Shown piece by piece: positions 1 through 7,465 of a stretch of 9,751 nucleotides of DNA. How positions within the stretch are numbered: the stretch's first letter is position 1; each line of letters opens with the position of its first letter. The notes beneath the pieces were generated by a model, which saw only the letters and a program-made list of their open reading frames with translations, made no database searches and was not told the DNA's origin. The DNA is from Rhodospirillales bacterium (lineage in GTDB: Bacteria; Pseudomonadota; Alphaproteobacteria; Micavibrionales; UBA2020), in contig JAHFPI010000063.1 of assembly GCA_023266795.1 (NCBI GenBank), forward strand, positions 1 through 9,751. Reading direction: 5' to 3'. The position numbers were made by a program, and so were the translations under genes.

Positions 1-229
1 CTGTCTGAATGGTGATTTCCTGTGTTTGCGGGTTGCTGGCAATCACAGTGCCGGTAACAGGCGCGGGGGGCACATCAGGCAGGGTGAGCGCTGTCGGTGC
101 CTGCCGGACAGGGACTTCCATGAGAGTAACCTGCGGTGCCGGTTGTGCCGGTGTTGCTGGCGCAACAGGCGTATTGCCGGCAGGGGCGGTAACCGGTGGA
201 GAAGGGGGGATGGAGGGGGTCTCTGCCAT
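1..229 (-). CDS. Proline-rich protein of unknown function, N-terminal part (runs off left edge)
   Basis: Seen: an open frame starts at ATG 229, 8 bp after the flhG stop, and stays open to the window edge (76 codons). An in-frame stop lies at 256-254 and there is no other start between, so this start is well placed. No good ribosome binding site is visible, so translation is probably coupled to flhG. The first ~55 residues are rich in Pro, Ala, Val and Thr and look disordered (it begins MAETPSIPPSPPVTAP). They lead into a more ordered stretch, PVTGTVIASNPQTQEITIQT, that looks like the first strands of a beta domain. Inference: as the last visible gene of a flagellar operon it probably has a flagellar role; a FliK-like hook-length protein with a proline-rich N-terminus is one possibility, but I do not recognise it. 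The C-terminal part, which would decide, is missing. Confidence 0.7.
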   Translation of the reverse strand, partial: MAETPSIPPSPPVTAPAGNTPVAPATPAQPAPQVTLMEVPVRQAPTALTLPDVPPAPVTGTVIASNPQTQEITIQT

Positions 230-237
230 GACAGCGG

Positions 238-1041
238 CTACGTCAGGACGTTTTCACAGATATTCCCGGCAATTTTTTCAATATCCATCGCCGTTTCCGA
301 GTTTGGCGAACGGGTCAGGAACGGCGTCTGCGCGCGGATCGCTTCCTTGACGCGTTTGTCCTGACGGATGATGCCAACCAGCGGCGGGGAGAACTTCAGG
401 AAATTCTTGCAGGCTTTCAGCAGGGTATTGTAAGTGCCTTCACCTTCTTTTATGTCCGCCGCCATATTGATCACGACTTTGATGTTGTCGCCATGCCCTG
501 CCGCGTGGCTGAGCTTGATAAAGGCGTAAGCGTCGGTCAGGGCGGTAGGTTCGTCGGTGGTAACGACGATGGTTGAATCTGTTGCGGCGGCGATAAAGCG
601 CACCGTGCGGTCGATACCGGCGCCGAGGTCGATAATCACGGCATCATATTTCGGCACAACACTGCGGATCTGCTGCAGCAGGTCGTTCAGCCGTTGTAGA
701 GGCAGGGAAGACAGCGAGCCGTGTCCGGAGCGTCCGGCGACAACGTCGAATCCGCCCTCCGCGTAATGTTCGACCACATGTTCAAGGCTGAGGCTGCCTT
801 CAATCACGTCGTTCAGGTCGCGCTTGGCCATCAGTCCGAGTTGCACGTCGATATTGGCCAGTCCCAGATCGCCGTCGAACAGCAGGACTTTTTTCCCCTG
901 CTTGGCGAGCGCCTGACTGAGCGTAATCGAAAACCATGTTTTGCCGACGCCGCCCTTGCCGGAAGCAACGGCGATCAGGTGGCCTGAGAGTTTTCCGGCT
1001 TGTTTCGTGTTCGGCTTATCTGTTTTAATTGTTGCTGTCAT
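238..1041 (-). CDS. flhG: FlhG (FleN/YlxH-type) MinD-family ATPase controlling flagellar number
   Basis: 267 aa. Seen: a deviant Walker A motif SGKGGVGKT at residues 27-35, with the signature lysine K29 and K34/T35. A switch-like motif DGDLGLANID lies at 56-65 and a Walker B-like strand YDAVIIDLGAG near 132-142. Family knowledge: MinD-type ATPases dimerise on ATP; FlhG restrains FlhF and sets flagellar number. The gene follows flhF by 9 bp, with GAGG of the ribosome site overlapping the flhF stop, so the pair is probably translated together. Oddities: the N-terminus keeps only QA and L (KQAGKL, residues 13-18) of the DQAxxLR motif by which FlhG stimulates FlhF. The C-terminal end (DIEKIAGNICENVLT) is not an obvious amphipathic membrane-targeting helix. 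Another MinD/ParA paralogue is the only alternative, and the position next to flhF argues against it. Confidence 0.93.
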   Translation of the reverse strand: MTATIKTDKPNTKQAGKLSGHLIAVASGKGGVGKTWFSITLSQALAKQGKKVLLFDGDLGLANIDVQLGLMAKRDLNDVIEGSLSLEHVVEHYAEGGFDVVAGRSGHGSLSSLPLQRLNDLLQQIRSVVPKYDAVIIDLGAGIDRTVRFIAAATDSTIVVTTDEPTALTDAYAFIKLSHAAGHGDNIKVVINMAADIKEGEGTYNTLLKACKNFLKFSPPLVGIIRQDKRVKEAIRAQTPFLTRSPNSETAMDIEKIAGNICENVLT

Positions 1042-1050
1042 CGTTCTATT

Positions 1051-1986
1051 CTACCTCTTTTTAGGTGAATGAGGCATTAACAGGCCGGACATTGTTTCCG
1101 GCGTTAGCGTCAGAATACCTTGAGCTACCTGCGGGGTATGGCTCCCTTCTGTAAAAGAGAACCCCGCCTTGTCGGCGGCGCTGAGGAGGCCGCCCAGACG
1201 CCGGGCGAAGTCGAGACGCGTCGGCATCAGCCGTTTAACGCCTAAAACCCCAAAAGTCATGGCGATTTCGGCGGATTCTTCTGCGTCAATGCCGGCGGGC
1301 AGCACCAGCGCCGGCTCCATATCCGCCACATTCAGCAGCTTGGCGAGAGCTTTCATTTCCTGCGGGTCAAACGGATTGAGTCCGCCGGTATCGACAATCA
1401 CCTGTGTGCTCTTGGGAATTTGGGCAAGAACGGCCTTAAGACCTTTGGCATCCTCCGCCTGCAACAGCTTCAGGGAAAGAATATCGAGGAAGGCCGAGAG
1501 CTGTTCCACGCCGCCCGCCCGTGCAATGTCTGTGGTGATGATTGCGGGTTTCCTGCCGTCCAGCACCGCCCGCGCCGCCAGTTTTGCGGCCATCAGGGTC
1601 TTTCCGGCGCCCGGCGGACCGACCAGGACAATTGGCTTTTTGGAGGATATGTCCGTAAAGGAAAAAGTTTTTTTTAGCGCCAGAGCAAGCATCTTTTTCG
1701 GGTCTTTTTCCGGCAGCGTCATGGCGACGGAAATGATCTTGTCGCTGACGCCGGCCGGAACCCGGTGTTTCAGCAGGGTATCGGTTATCATCTCGATCAG
1801 GGTGTCGGCATCAAAATCATCCCCTTTTTCCGGCGCGGAGACGGTTTGTTCCACGGCGGCGGTGATTTTTACCCAGCCGCTGGTCTCCTCGCGGCTGGTG
1901 ACGATAATCGCGTCGTCACCCAGCGTGTTGCGCACCTGACGCATCGCTTCAGACATTGTTTTCGCGTGGAAAGATTTAAGCCTCAT
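1051..1986 (-). CDS. flhF: FlhF, SRP-type GTPase for flagellar placement (short form)
   Basis: 311 aa. Seen: the N-terminal B domain begins MRLKSFHAKTMSEAMRQVR with GDDAIIVTSRE (residues 23-33), typical of FlhF. A short linker at ~45-60 leads to the helical N domain. The P-loop GPPGAGKT is at 123-130 and the G2 region TTDIARAGGVEQL at 151-163. The G3 motif reads DTGGL (199-203) where SRP GTPases have DTAGR, and the G4-like motif is TRLD (256-259) instead of TKxD. Family knowledge: FlhF recruits early flagellar parts to the cell pole and is regulated by FlhG. The start overlaps the flhA stop as ATGA, with no clear ribosome site, which indicates translational coupling. At 311 aa it is shorter than many FlhF proteins (about 380-430 aa), mostly through the short B-N linker. 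Family assignment is secure; GTPase competence is uncertain. Confidence 0.92.
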   Translation of the reverse strand: MRLKSFHAKTMSEAMRQVRNTLGDDAIIVTSREETSGWVKITAAVEQTVSAPEKGDDFDADTLIEMITDTLLKHRVPAGVSDKIISVAMTLPEKDPKKMLALALKKTFSFTDISSKKPIVLVGPPGAGKTLMAAKLAARAVLDGRKPAIITTDIARAGGVEQLSAFLDILSLKLLQAEDAKGLKAVLAQIPKSTQVIVDTGGLNPFDPQEMKALAKLLNVADMEPALVLPAGIDAEESAEIAMTFGVLGVKRLMPTRLDFARRLGGLLSAADKAGFSFTEGSHTPQVAQGILTLTPETMSGLLMPHSPKKR

Positions 1987-4076
1987 GTGATCTGCGCCAG
2001 CGTGCGGATTTTAGCGCGCGGATGGATTTCATTCTGCGAGATCACGATGGTCTGCGGGCGGAAGCGCTCGATGATGGAGCGCACATAGGGGCGGATGCCG
2101 GGGCTGGTCAGCAGCACCGGTGCCTCGCCCTTCATCGCCAGATCTTCATACGTTGTGCGAACGGACTGGATGAATTGTTGCAGTTTGGTGGGCGGCATGG
2201 CGAGCTGCTTGTCCTCGCCCTGTCCCACCAGCGCTTCGGCAAAAGCGTGTTCCCAGTAGGCCGTCAGTGTTACCAGCGGCATGATGCCCGCCTTGTTGGT
2301 GTACTGGTCGCAAATCTGCCGCGACAGGCGGGCGCGGACGTGTTCGGTAATCATGGTGATATTGTTGGTGAAACCGGTAGCCTCGGCAACGCCTTCCAGC
2401 ACAGTAGGAAGATCGCGGATGGAGACGCGTTCGCTGACCAGATTTTGCAGCACCCGCTGGAGCCCGGTGATGGTGATTTTTGCGGGGATGATATCCGCCA
2501 CCAGTTTCTGGTGGCTCTTCGGCAGTTCGTCGAGCAGCTTCTGCGTTTCGGCGTAGGACATCAGGTCGGACATATTGTCCTTGATGACTTCGGTGATGTG
2601 CGTGGTGACGACGGTGGAAGGGTCAACAACGGTATAGCCCTTGAAATGCGCTTCCTCGCGGTAATCCTGACCGATCCACATGGCGGGCAGGCCGAAGGTC
2701 GGCTCGCGGGTGTTTTCGCCGGGCAGGTCGATCTTTTCGCCGGACGGATTCATGCAGAGCAGCATGTCGGGGCGGATCTCGCCGCGCCCCGCCTCGATTT
2801 CCTTGATGCGGACGACGTAGGTGGTGGCGGGCAGCTGCAGATTGTCCTGAATGCGGACGGAGGGCAGGATAAAGCCCATATCTTCGGCCAGCTGACGGCG
2901 CAGCCCTTTGATCTGTTCGGTGAGCTTGCCCTTTTCGGGATTGTTGACCAGCGGCAGCAGGCCGTAGCCCAATTCGATGCGCAGCGTATCAATGGCCAGC
3001 GCCTTGGAGATGGGTTCTTCCGCCACCGGAATTTTCGCGTGTTCAATCCGTTCGTGTTCTGTTTTAGCAGCGCTGTCTTTTCTCCGGGTTTCCCTGACGT
3101 TATAGGCGAAGAGGCCGGCGGTGGCCGCCATCAGCAGGAAAGGGAAGGCGGGGATGCCCGGCAGGGCGGCCAGCACGGTCATGAGGATGGCGCTGAGCAC
3201 CAGTGCCTGCGGGTGGTTGCTGAGCTGCGCGAACAACGCCTTGTCGGTTGAACCTTTGATACCGGCCTTGGAGACCAGCAGGCCGGCGGCGACCGAGACA
3301 ATCAGCGCCGGCACCTGCGTGACGAGGCCGTCACCGATGGTTAGGTGGGTGTAAGTTTCGGCGGCTTTTGAAAAGTCGAGATCCTTCTGCCACACGCCGA
3401 TAATCATGCCGCCGAGGATATTGATGAAAACGATCAGCAGGCCGGCGATCGCGTCGCCACGGACGAACTTCGAGGCGCCGTCCATGGCTCCGAAAAATCC
3501 GCTCTCCTGCTCCAGCGCGAGGCGGCGGGCTTTGGCTTCGGTCTCGTTGATGATGCCGGCGGACAGGTCAGCGTCAATTGCCATCTGCTTGCCGGGCATG
3601 GCGTCCAAACTGAAACGCGCGGCGACTTCGGCGATACGGCCCGCACCTTTGGTGATGACGACGAAGTTGACGATGACCAGAATCGAAAACACGATAACGC
3701 CGATGACGAAGTTATCCTGCATCACAAAGCTGCCGAAGGCCTCGATGACGTGTCCGGCGGCGGACTTTCCTTCATGGCCGTGCGCCAGAATCAGACGGGT
3801 GGCGGACAGGCTGAGCGACAGGCGGATCATGGTCGAGATCAGCAGGATGGTAGGGAACGAGCTCAGGTCAAGCGGACGCTCGATGAACAGCACCGTCATC
3901 AGGATGAGCACGGAAAAAGAGAGCGACAGCGCCAGAGAAATATCGAGCAGCCACGTCGGCAGCGGCAGGATGAGGGCGACCAGGATAGCGACGACGCCGA
4001 GCGCCAGCGCCACATCCCCCTTGATCCGGAAGGAGGTGGCTTGTCCGCCGATCGCAGGTGCAGCCGGTTCAGCCAT
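1983..4076 (-). CDS. flhA: FlhA, flagellar type III export gate protein
   Basis: 697 aa, the usual length. Seen: eight probable membrane segments in the first ~330 residues, the first about 22-40. The conserved cytoplasmic FHIPEP loop lies at about 154-185, with RFSLDAMPGKQM at 164-175 and then DADLSAGIINETEAKARR. A charged linker (330-355) leads to the soluble C-terminal domain (about 360-690), with GYGLLPLV and the ITGLQRVLQNLVSERVSIRDL stretch, which binds substrate-chaperone complexes in the family. It sits in the inner membrane inside the MS ring as part of the proton-driven export gate. The start overlaps the upstream flbD stop by 8 bp (ATGGCTGA), with AGGA 8 nt before the ATG inside flbD. 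The end overlaps flhF by 4 bp. Non-flagellar SctV homologues are the alternative; the flagellar neighbours rule this out. Confidence 0.97.
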   Translation of the reverse strand: MAEPAAPAIGGQATSFRIKGDVALALGVVAILVALILPLPTWLLDISLALSLSFSVLILMTVLFIERPLDLSSFPTILLISTMIRLSLSLSATRLILAHGHEGKSAAGHVIEAFGSFVMQDNFVIGVIVFSILVIVNFVVITKGAGRIAEVAARFSLDAMPGKQMAIDADLSAGIINETEAKARRLALEQESGFFGAMDGASKFVRGDAIAGLLIVFINILGGMIIGVWQKDLDFSKAAETYTHLTIGDGLVTQVPALIVSVAAGLLVSKAGIKGSTDKALFAQLSNHPQALVLSAILMTVLAALPGIPAFPFLLMAATAGLFAYNVRETRRKDSAAKTEHERIEHAKIPVAEEPISKALAIDTLRIELGYGLLPLVNNPEKGKLTEQIKGLRRQLAEDMGFILPSVRIQDNLQLPATTYVVRIKEIEAGRGEIRPDMLLCMNPSGEKIDLPGENTREPTFGLPAMWIGQDYREEAHFKGYTVVDPSTVVTTHITEVIKDNMSDLMSYAETQKLLDELPKSHQKLVADIIPAKITITGLQRVLQNLVSERVSIRDLPTVLEGVAEATGFTNNITMITEHVRARLSRQICDQYTNKAGIMPLVTLTAYWEHAFAEALVGQGEDKQLAMPPTKLQQFIQSVRTTYEDLAMKGEAPVLLTSPGIRPYVRSIIERFRPQTIVISQNEIHPRAKIRTLAQIT

Positions 4077-5412
4077 GGATGATTTCCTGTTCGCCGTATT
4101 CCTTCAGCTTGTTGCGCAGGGTGCGGATCGAAATGCCGAGAATGTTTGCCGCATGGGTGCGGTTGCCGAGGCAGTGATCCAGCGTGTTCAAAATCAGTTC
4201 GCGTTCGACGGCGGCCACCGTGCGCCCGATGAGCGGTGCAGCGTTATCGCCCGCAGCCCCTTTTCCGACGACGGTTTCCGCGACCTGCGCTATTTTTTCC
4301 AGCGCGGCGGATTTCTGTCCGGAAAGATGGATGGAAGCGGCTTCAATATCATCTTCCTGCGACATCAGGACGGCGCGGTGCATGGTATTTTCCAGCTCGC
4401 GGATGTTGCCCTGCCAGTGGTGGGAGATGAGTTTTGCGGCAGCCGTCACGGAAATCTTTTTAAGTGGCAGTCCGTTCTGCGCGCTGTATTTATTGGCAAA
4501 AAACTGGGCCAGCGGGACAATATCGGCGGGCCGTTCGCGCAAGGCGGGTAAAGGCAGGTTGACGACATTGAGGCGGAAGTAGAGGTCTTCGCGGAAGTTG
4601 CCGGATTTGACATAGGCTTCAAGGTCGCGGTTGCTGGTGGCAATGAGGCGAATGTCGATTTTGACGGGCTGGGTGCCGCCGACGCGGTCGATTACCCGCT
4701 CCTGAATGGCGCGCAACAATTTTGCCTGCAATGACGGGTGCATCTCGCTGACTTCATCCAGCAGCAGCGTGCCGCCATTAGCTTCCTCGAATTTGCCGAT
4801 GCGTCGCGCGGCGGCGCCGGTGAAGGAGCCTTTTTCATGACCGAAGAGTTCCGATTCCAGCAGGCTTTCGGGGATAGCCGCGCAGTTGAGTGAGATGAAC
4901 GGGCCGTTGGCGCGTTTGCTCTTCTGGTGGATAAAACGGGACATGACTTCCTTGCCGGTGCCCGATTCACCGGTGATGAGGACGGTGGCGTCCGAAGGCG
5001 CAATCCGGTCGGCCAGATGCAGGACGCTCTTCATCGCCGGATCATTGGCGATCATCGTGTTGTTTTCTTCCGTCACGGCCTGCAGAACGGCGGCGATCAG
5101 TTCGGCATTGGGCGGCAACGGGATGTACTCCTTGGCACCGGCCTTGATGGCCTTGACGGCGGTGGCGGCGTCCGTGCCGATGCCGCAGGCGACGACGGGA
5201 ATGGCGAACCGTTCGTCTTTCAGCTGGGTGATCAGGGTGGCGATATTCAGCTTCACATCCATCATGATCAGGTCGGCGCCCTTGCCGGAGCGCAACGCGC
5301 CCATCGCCTGATCGATATCCTCGGTATGCGTCACTTTTGCGCCACGGCCGATCGCAATTTTACCGGCGGTGCTGATCTGCCCGTTGAGGCTGCCGATAAT
5401 CATCAAACGCAT
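4069..5412 (-). CDS. flbD: FlbD-like sigma-54-dependent flagellar transcription activator
   Basis: 447 aa. Seen: N-terminal receiver-like domain (1-115) with a candidate phospho-acceptor D52. The AAA+ domain (~120-350) has Walker A GESGTGKE (148-155), the sigma-54 contact loop as GSFTGA (195-200), Walker B GGTLLLDE (213-220) and the FREDLYFRL arginine region (273-281). The C-terminal Fis-type helix-turn-helix is at ~405-440. Family knowledge: in Caulobacter the fifth gene of the fliF operon is flbD, which activates late flagellar promoters and represses fliF. Position and domains match. Oddities: the receiver lacks the acidic pair after strand 1 (it reads GSLNG) and the usual Lys-Pro near the end (it reads YIPLPPN), so ordinary phosphorylation control is doubtful. 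AAGGAAGGA lies about 10 nt before the ATG. FleQ/FlrC-type names are the alternative. Confidence 0.92.
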   Translation of the reverse strand: MRLMIIGSLNGQISTAGKIAIGRGAKVTHTEDIDQAMGALRSGKGADLIMMDVKLNIATLITQLKDERFAIPVVACGIGTDAATAVKAIKAGAKEYIPLPPNAELIAAVLQAVTEENNTMIANDPAMKSVLHLADRIAPSDATVLITGESGTGKEVMSRFIHQKSKRANGPFISLNCAAIPESLLESELFGHEKGSFTGAAARRIGKFEEANGGTLLLDEVSEMHPSLQAKLLRAIQERVIDRVGGTQPVKIDIRLIATSNRDLEAYVKSGNFREDLYFRLNVVNLPLPALRERPADIVPLAQFFANKYSAQNGLPLKKISVTAAAKLISHHWQGNIRELENTMHRAVLMSQEDDIEAASIHLSGQKSAALEKIAQVAETVVGKGAAGDNAAPLIGRTVAAVERELILNTLDHCLGNRTHAANILGISIRTLRNKLKEYGEQEIIHG

Positions 5413-5434
5413 GATGCGTCATTCCTTCCTTGTT

Positions 5435-5460
5435 ATCGCGCGCTGTTTACTGTGCGCGAT
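5435..5460 (-). repeat. 7-bp inverted repeat spanning the fliN stop codon
   Basis: ATCGCGC (5435-5441) and its exact complement GCGCGAT (5454-5460) flank a 12-nt loop that contains the fliN stop codon (5449-5447). In the transcript this can form a GC-rich hairpin between fliN and flbD. No U-run follows in the direction of transcription, so it is not a standard terminator. It could stabilise the upstream mRNA or lower flbD translation; this is inference. Confidence 0.4.
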
Positions 5461-5767
5461 CCGATTTTACGATTTCGGTCATTGTCACGCCGAGGCGGTC
5501 CTCGACGACGATAACTTCCCCGCGCGCGACAAGGCGGTTGTTCACGTAAATGTCAATCGCTTCGCCAACCTTTCTGTCCAGTTCGACAACCGCGCCGCGA
5601 CCCAGCTTCAGGAGCTGGCTCACCTGCATGGTCGATTTCCCCAGCACGGCGGAGATTTGCACCGGGATGTCGTAAATCGCATCAATATCCTTTTTGCGCG
5701 TTTCAACGCTGGCGCTTTGCTTGATTTCCTCGAAGGCGACGCTTTGGGTGGGGTCAGTGGGTGTCAT
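5447..5767 (-). CDS. fliN: FliN, C-ring switch protein (SpoA domain)
   Basis: 106 aa, typical of short FliN. Seen: a ~28-residue variable N-terminus, then one SpoA/SURF domain (about 30-104). It contains DIPVQISAVLGKSTM, LLKLGRGAVVELDRKVGEAIDIYVN and LVARGEVIVVEDRLGVTMTEIV, all strongly conserved in FliN. In the family it forms the lower C-ring with FliM, binds FliH to dock the export ATPase complex, and takes part in switching. It lies between fliH and flbD as in the Caulobacter fliF operon. GGAG sits about 8 nt before the ATG, 26 bp after the fliH stop. No fliM is in this window. A FliM or type III SctQ assignment is unlikely given the short length and the neighbours. Confidence 0.95.
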   Translation of the reverse strand: MTPTDPTQSVAFEEIKQSASVETRKKDIDAIYDIPVQISAVLGKSTMQVSQLLKLGRGAVVELDRKVGEAIDIYVNNRLVARGEVIVVEDRLGVTMTEIVKSDRAQ

Positions 5768-5793
5768 GGGATTCTCCGTTCCTGTTAAAGTTG

Positions 5794-6426
5794 TTATTGT
5801 TTGTTCTGGTCGAGAGCCGTATTCATGCCGGCAACGGCTTTGGCAAATTCATTGTCGATTTGCGAAAAGAGCCTTTCGTACAGCCTTTCCGCGCCGCCGT
5901 CCGCCCATTCCACCCGGCAGTCCGTGGGCGGCAGGGAGTCGTCGGCGATCAGGATGACCTTGCCCGCATAGTTCCTTTCGATGGCGAGAGCATCCATGCG
6001 GGTCTTGAGCGACTCCAGATGGATTGTCGGGACGATCACGGCTATTCGCGGTTCATCCCGTCTTGCTTCAATGGATTGCAGGATAACGCGTTCGATTTCG
6101 GGCAGCGCGCATTGAACGGCAAACTGAGGCAGGAGCTTGTGCACGGCGCGAATGGCCATTTTTGCCGCCGCGATGCATTTTTCAACTTCACGGCGGTCTT
6201 CGGCCTGAACCAGCTTTTCAGTCATCGCCAGAGTTTTCTGGAGAAGCTCGGCGAGGCGCTCTTCCTGCTGCTGCCGTGTGACCTTGATGCCGTCCGCTTT
6301 TCCAAGGGCGAGGCTTTGGTTCTGGGCCAGTATCAACTGTTCCTCGGTATAGATGGGCGCATGGTGGTTCGGTTTCGACCGGTCGAAATTATTGGTGTCA
6401 AACAGGAACTTCTTTGCGTCTGTCAT
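5794..6426 (-). CDS. fliH: FliH-like export ATPase regulator (FlbE of the Caulobacter fliF operon)
   Basis: 210 aa from the preferred start. Seen: an N-terminal KKFLFDTNNFD segment, a glutamine/glutamate-rich helical stretch suited to coiled coil (about 27-80), and a C-terminal domain with the conserved CRVEWADGGAER motif (170-181) of FliH proteins. In the family it binds the ATPase FliI, restrains it, and docks it to FliN at the C ring; fliN is the next gene. Start choice: the frame also allows ATG at 6465, adding 13 residues (MMSSSSKKGGSGP) and overlapping fliG by 20 bp. The ATG at 6426 is preferred because AAGGCGGA lies 9 nt before it and KFLFDT is, as I recall, usually near the start of alphaproteobacterial homologues. 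No fliI is visible here. Function is well supported; exact start less so. Confidence 0.87.
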   Translation of the reverse strand: MTDAKKFLFDTNNFDRSKPNHHAPIYTEEQLILAQNQSLALGKADGIKVTRQQQEERLAELLQKTLAMTEKLVQAEDRREVEKCIAAAKMAIRAVHKLLPQFAVQCALPEIERVILQSIEARRDEPRIAVIVPTIHLESLKTRMDALAIERNYAGKVILIADDSLPPTDCRVEWADGGAERLYERLFSQIDNEFAKAVAGMNTALDQNKQ

Positions 6427-6435
6427 TGGTCCGGA

Positions 6436-6443
6436 TCCGCCTT
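6436..6443 (-). promoter_or_regulatory. Ribosome binding site deciding the fliH start
   Basis: AAGGCGGA on the minus strand, 9 nt before ATG 6426, differs by one base from the consensus core AAGGAGGA. The competing upstream ATG at 6465 has only a weak AAAGA before it. This supports 6426 as the start; the site overlaps the fliG stop codon region. Confidence 0.5.
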
Positions 6444-6445
6444 TT

Positions 6446-7462
6446 TTAGAAGATGAGCTCATCATCGTCTTTCGAGGTTATAATCGTTATTTCACCGCGT
6501 TCAGCAAGGTCTTTGGTCACGGTAACAATGCTCTGCTGGGCTTCTTCCACATCCTTGAGGCGCACGGGACCCATGGCGGCCATGTCTTCTTTCATGATTC
6601 TTGCGGCCCGCTCGGACATGTTGGAGAAGAAAAGATCCTTCATGGAGTCGGAAGCGCCCTTCAGAGCCAGAGGTATTTTCTCCCTTTCGGCCGTGCGGAT
6701 GATCGTTTGCAGCGCGCCGGGATCGAGTCTGGCTATATCATCAAAGGTGAACATCAGGCTGCGGATCTTTTCGGCGGAATCCGGATTGCGCTCTTCCAGC
6801 GAGCTCATGAACTGCGTTTCGACGGAACGCTCCAGGCTGTTGAAGATTTCGGCCATGATCTCATGGGAATCGCGGCGGTTGGTGCGAGCCAGATTCGACA
6901 TGAACTCCGTCTTGAGCGTGCGTTCGACGTCGTCCAGAACGTCTTTCTGGACAGCTTCCATCCGCAGCATACGCATAATGACTTCCATCGCAAATCCTTC
7001 GGGAAGTATCGCCAGAACCCGCGCGGCATGTTCCGGCGTGATTTTCGAGATGACGACGGCCACGGTCTGCGGATATTCCTTTTGCAGGTAGCTGGCGAGG
7101 ATTTCCTCGCTGACGTTGCTCAGCTTTTCCCACATGGTGCGCCCTGCGGGGCCGCGTATTTCCTCCATGATATTCTCGACCTTTTCCTTGCCGAGGACGC
7201 GAGCGAGGAGGCGCTCCGTGCTGTCGAGCGAGCCGATGAGGGCGCCCGTGGAGCTCATGCTTTCGGCGAACTCGACGAACAGCCTCTCCGTTACGTTGGC
7301 GCTGACCTTGCCGAGTGTCGACATGGTTTGGGAAATCTGCATGATTTCATCTTCGTCAAGCTGCTCAAATATTTTTGAGGTGTGCTCATCACCAAGGGAT
7401 AGCAGCAGGATGGCCGATTTTTCGGAACCTGACAGGGTACGGTAATCTTCGCGGACGCGCAT
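6446..7462 (-). CDS. fliG: FliG, flagellar rotor/switch protein
   Basis: 338 aa, the normal size. Seen: N-terminal FliF-binding domain (1-100, with LSGSEKSAILLLSLG), middle domain with the EHPQ motif present as EYPQ (129-132), a MFTF motif (237-240) matching MFxF, and a C-terminal torque domain. Comparing from memory with E. coli FliG, charged residues K268, R285, E292, D293 and R301 line up with the stator-contact ridge, with one Asp replaced by Glu. It forms the upper C ring, linking FliF to FliM/FliN and meeting the stators. It starts 3 bp after the fliF stop, with AGGAG inside the fliF end, so the two are translationally linked. The C-terminus ends in an acidic KDDDELIF. Identification is secure. 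Confidence 0.97.
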   Translation of the reverse strand: MRVREDYRTLSGSEKSAILLLSLGDEHTSKIFEQLDEDEIMQISQTMSTLGKVSANVTERLFVEFAESMSSTGALIGSLDSTERLLARVLGKEKVENIMEEIRGPAGRTMWEKLSNVSEEILASYLQKEYPQTVAVVISKITPEHAARVLAILPEGFAMEVIMRMLRMEAVQKDVLDDVERTLKTEFMSNLARTNRRDSHEIMAEIFNSLERSVETQFMSSLEERNPDSAEKIRSLMFTFDDIARLDPGALQTIIRTAEREKIPLALKGASDSMKDLFFSNMSERAARIMKEDMAAMGPVRLKDVEEAQQSIVTVTKDLAERGEITIITSKDDDELIF

Positions 7463-7465
7463 GGC

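Noticed and set aside
2022..3251. 409-codon open frame on the plus strand, antisense to flhA
   Set aside because: It lies entirely within flhA, whose family match is certain. The product is rich in Gly, His, Gln and Arg with no recognisable domain, as expected of a shadow of a GC-rich gene.
3406..4551. 381-codon plus-strand open frame opposite flhA and flbD
   Set aside because: It spans the flbD-flhA junction in antisense, has Ser/Arg/Met-biased composition and no domain; a shadow frame.
6353..7378. 341-codon plus-strand open frame opposite fliG
   Set aside because: Antisense to a secure fliG; rich in His, Phe and Gly with no family resemblance.
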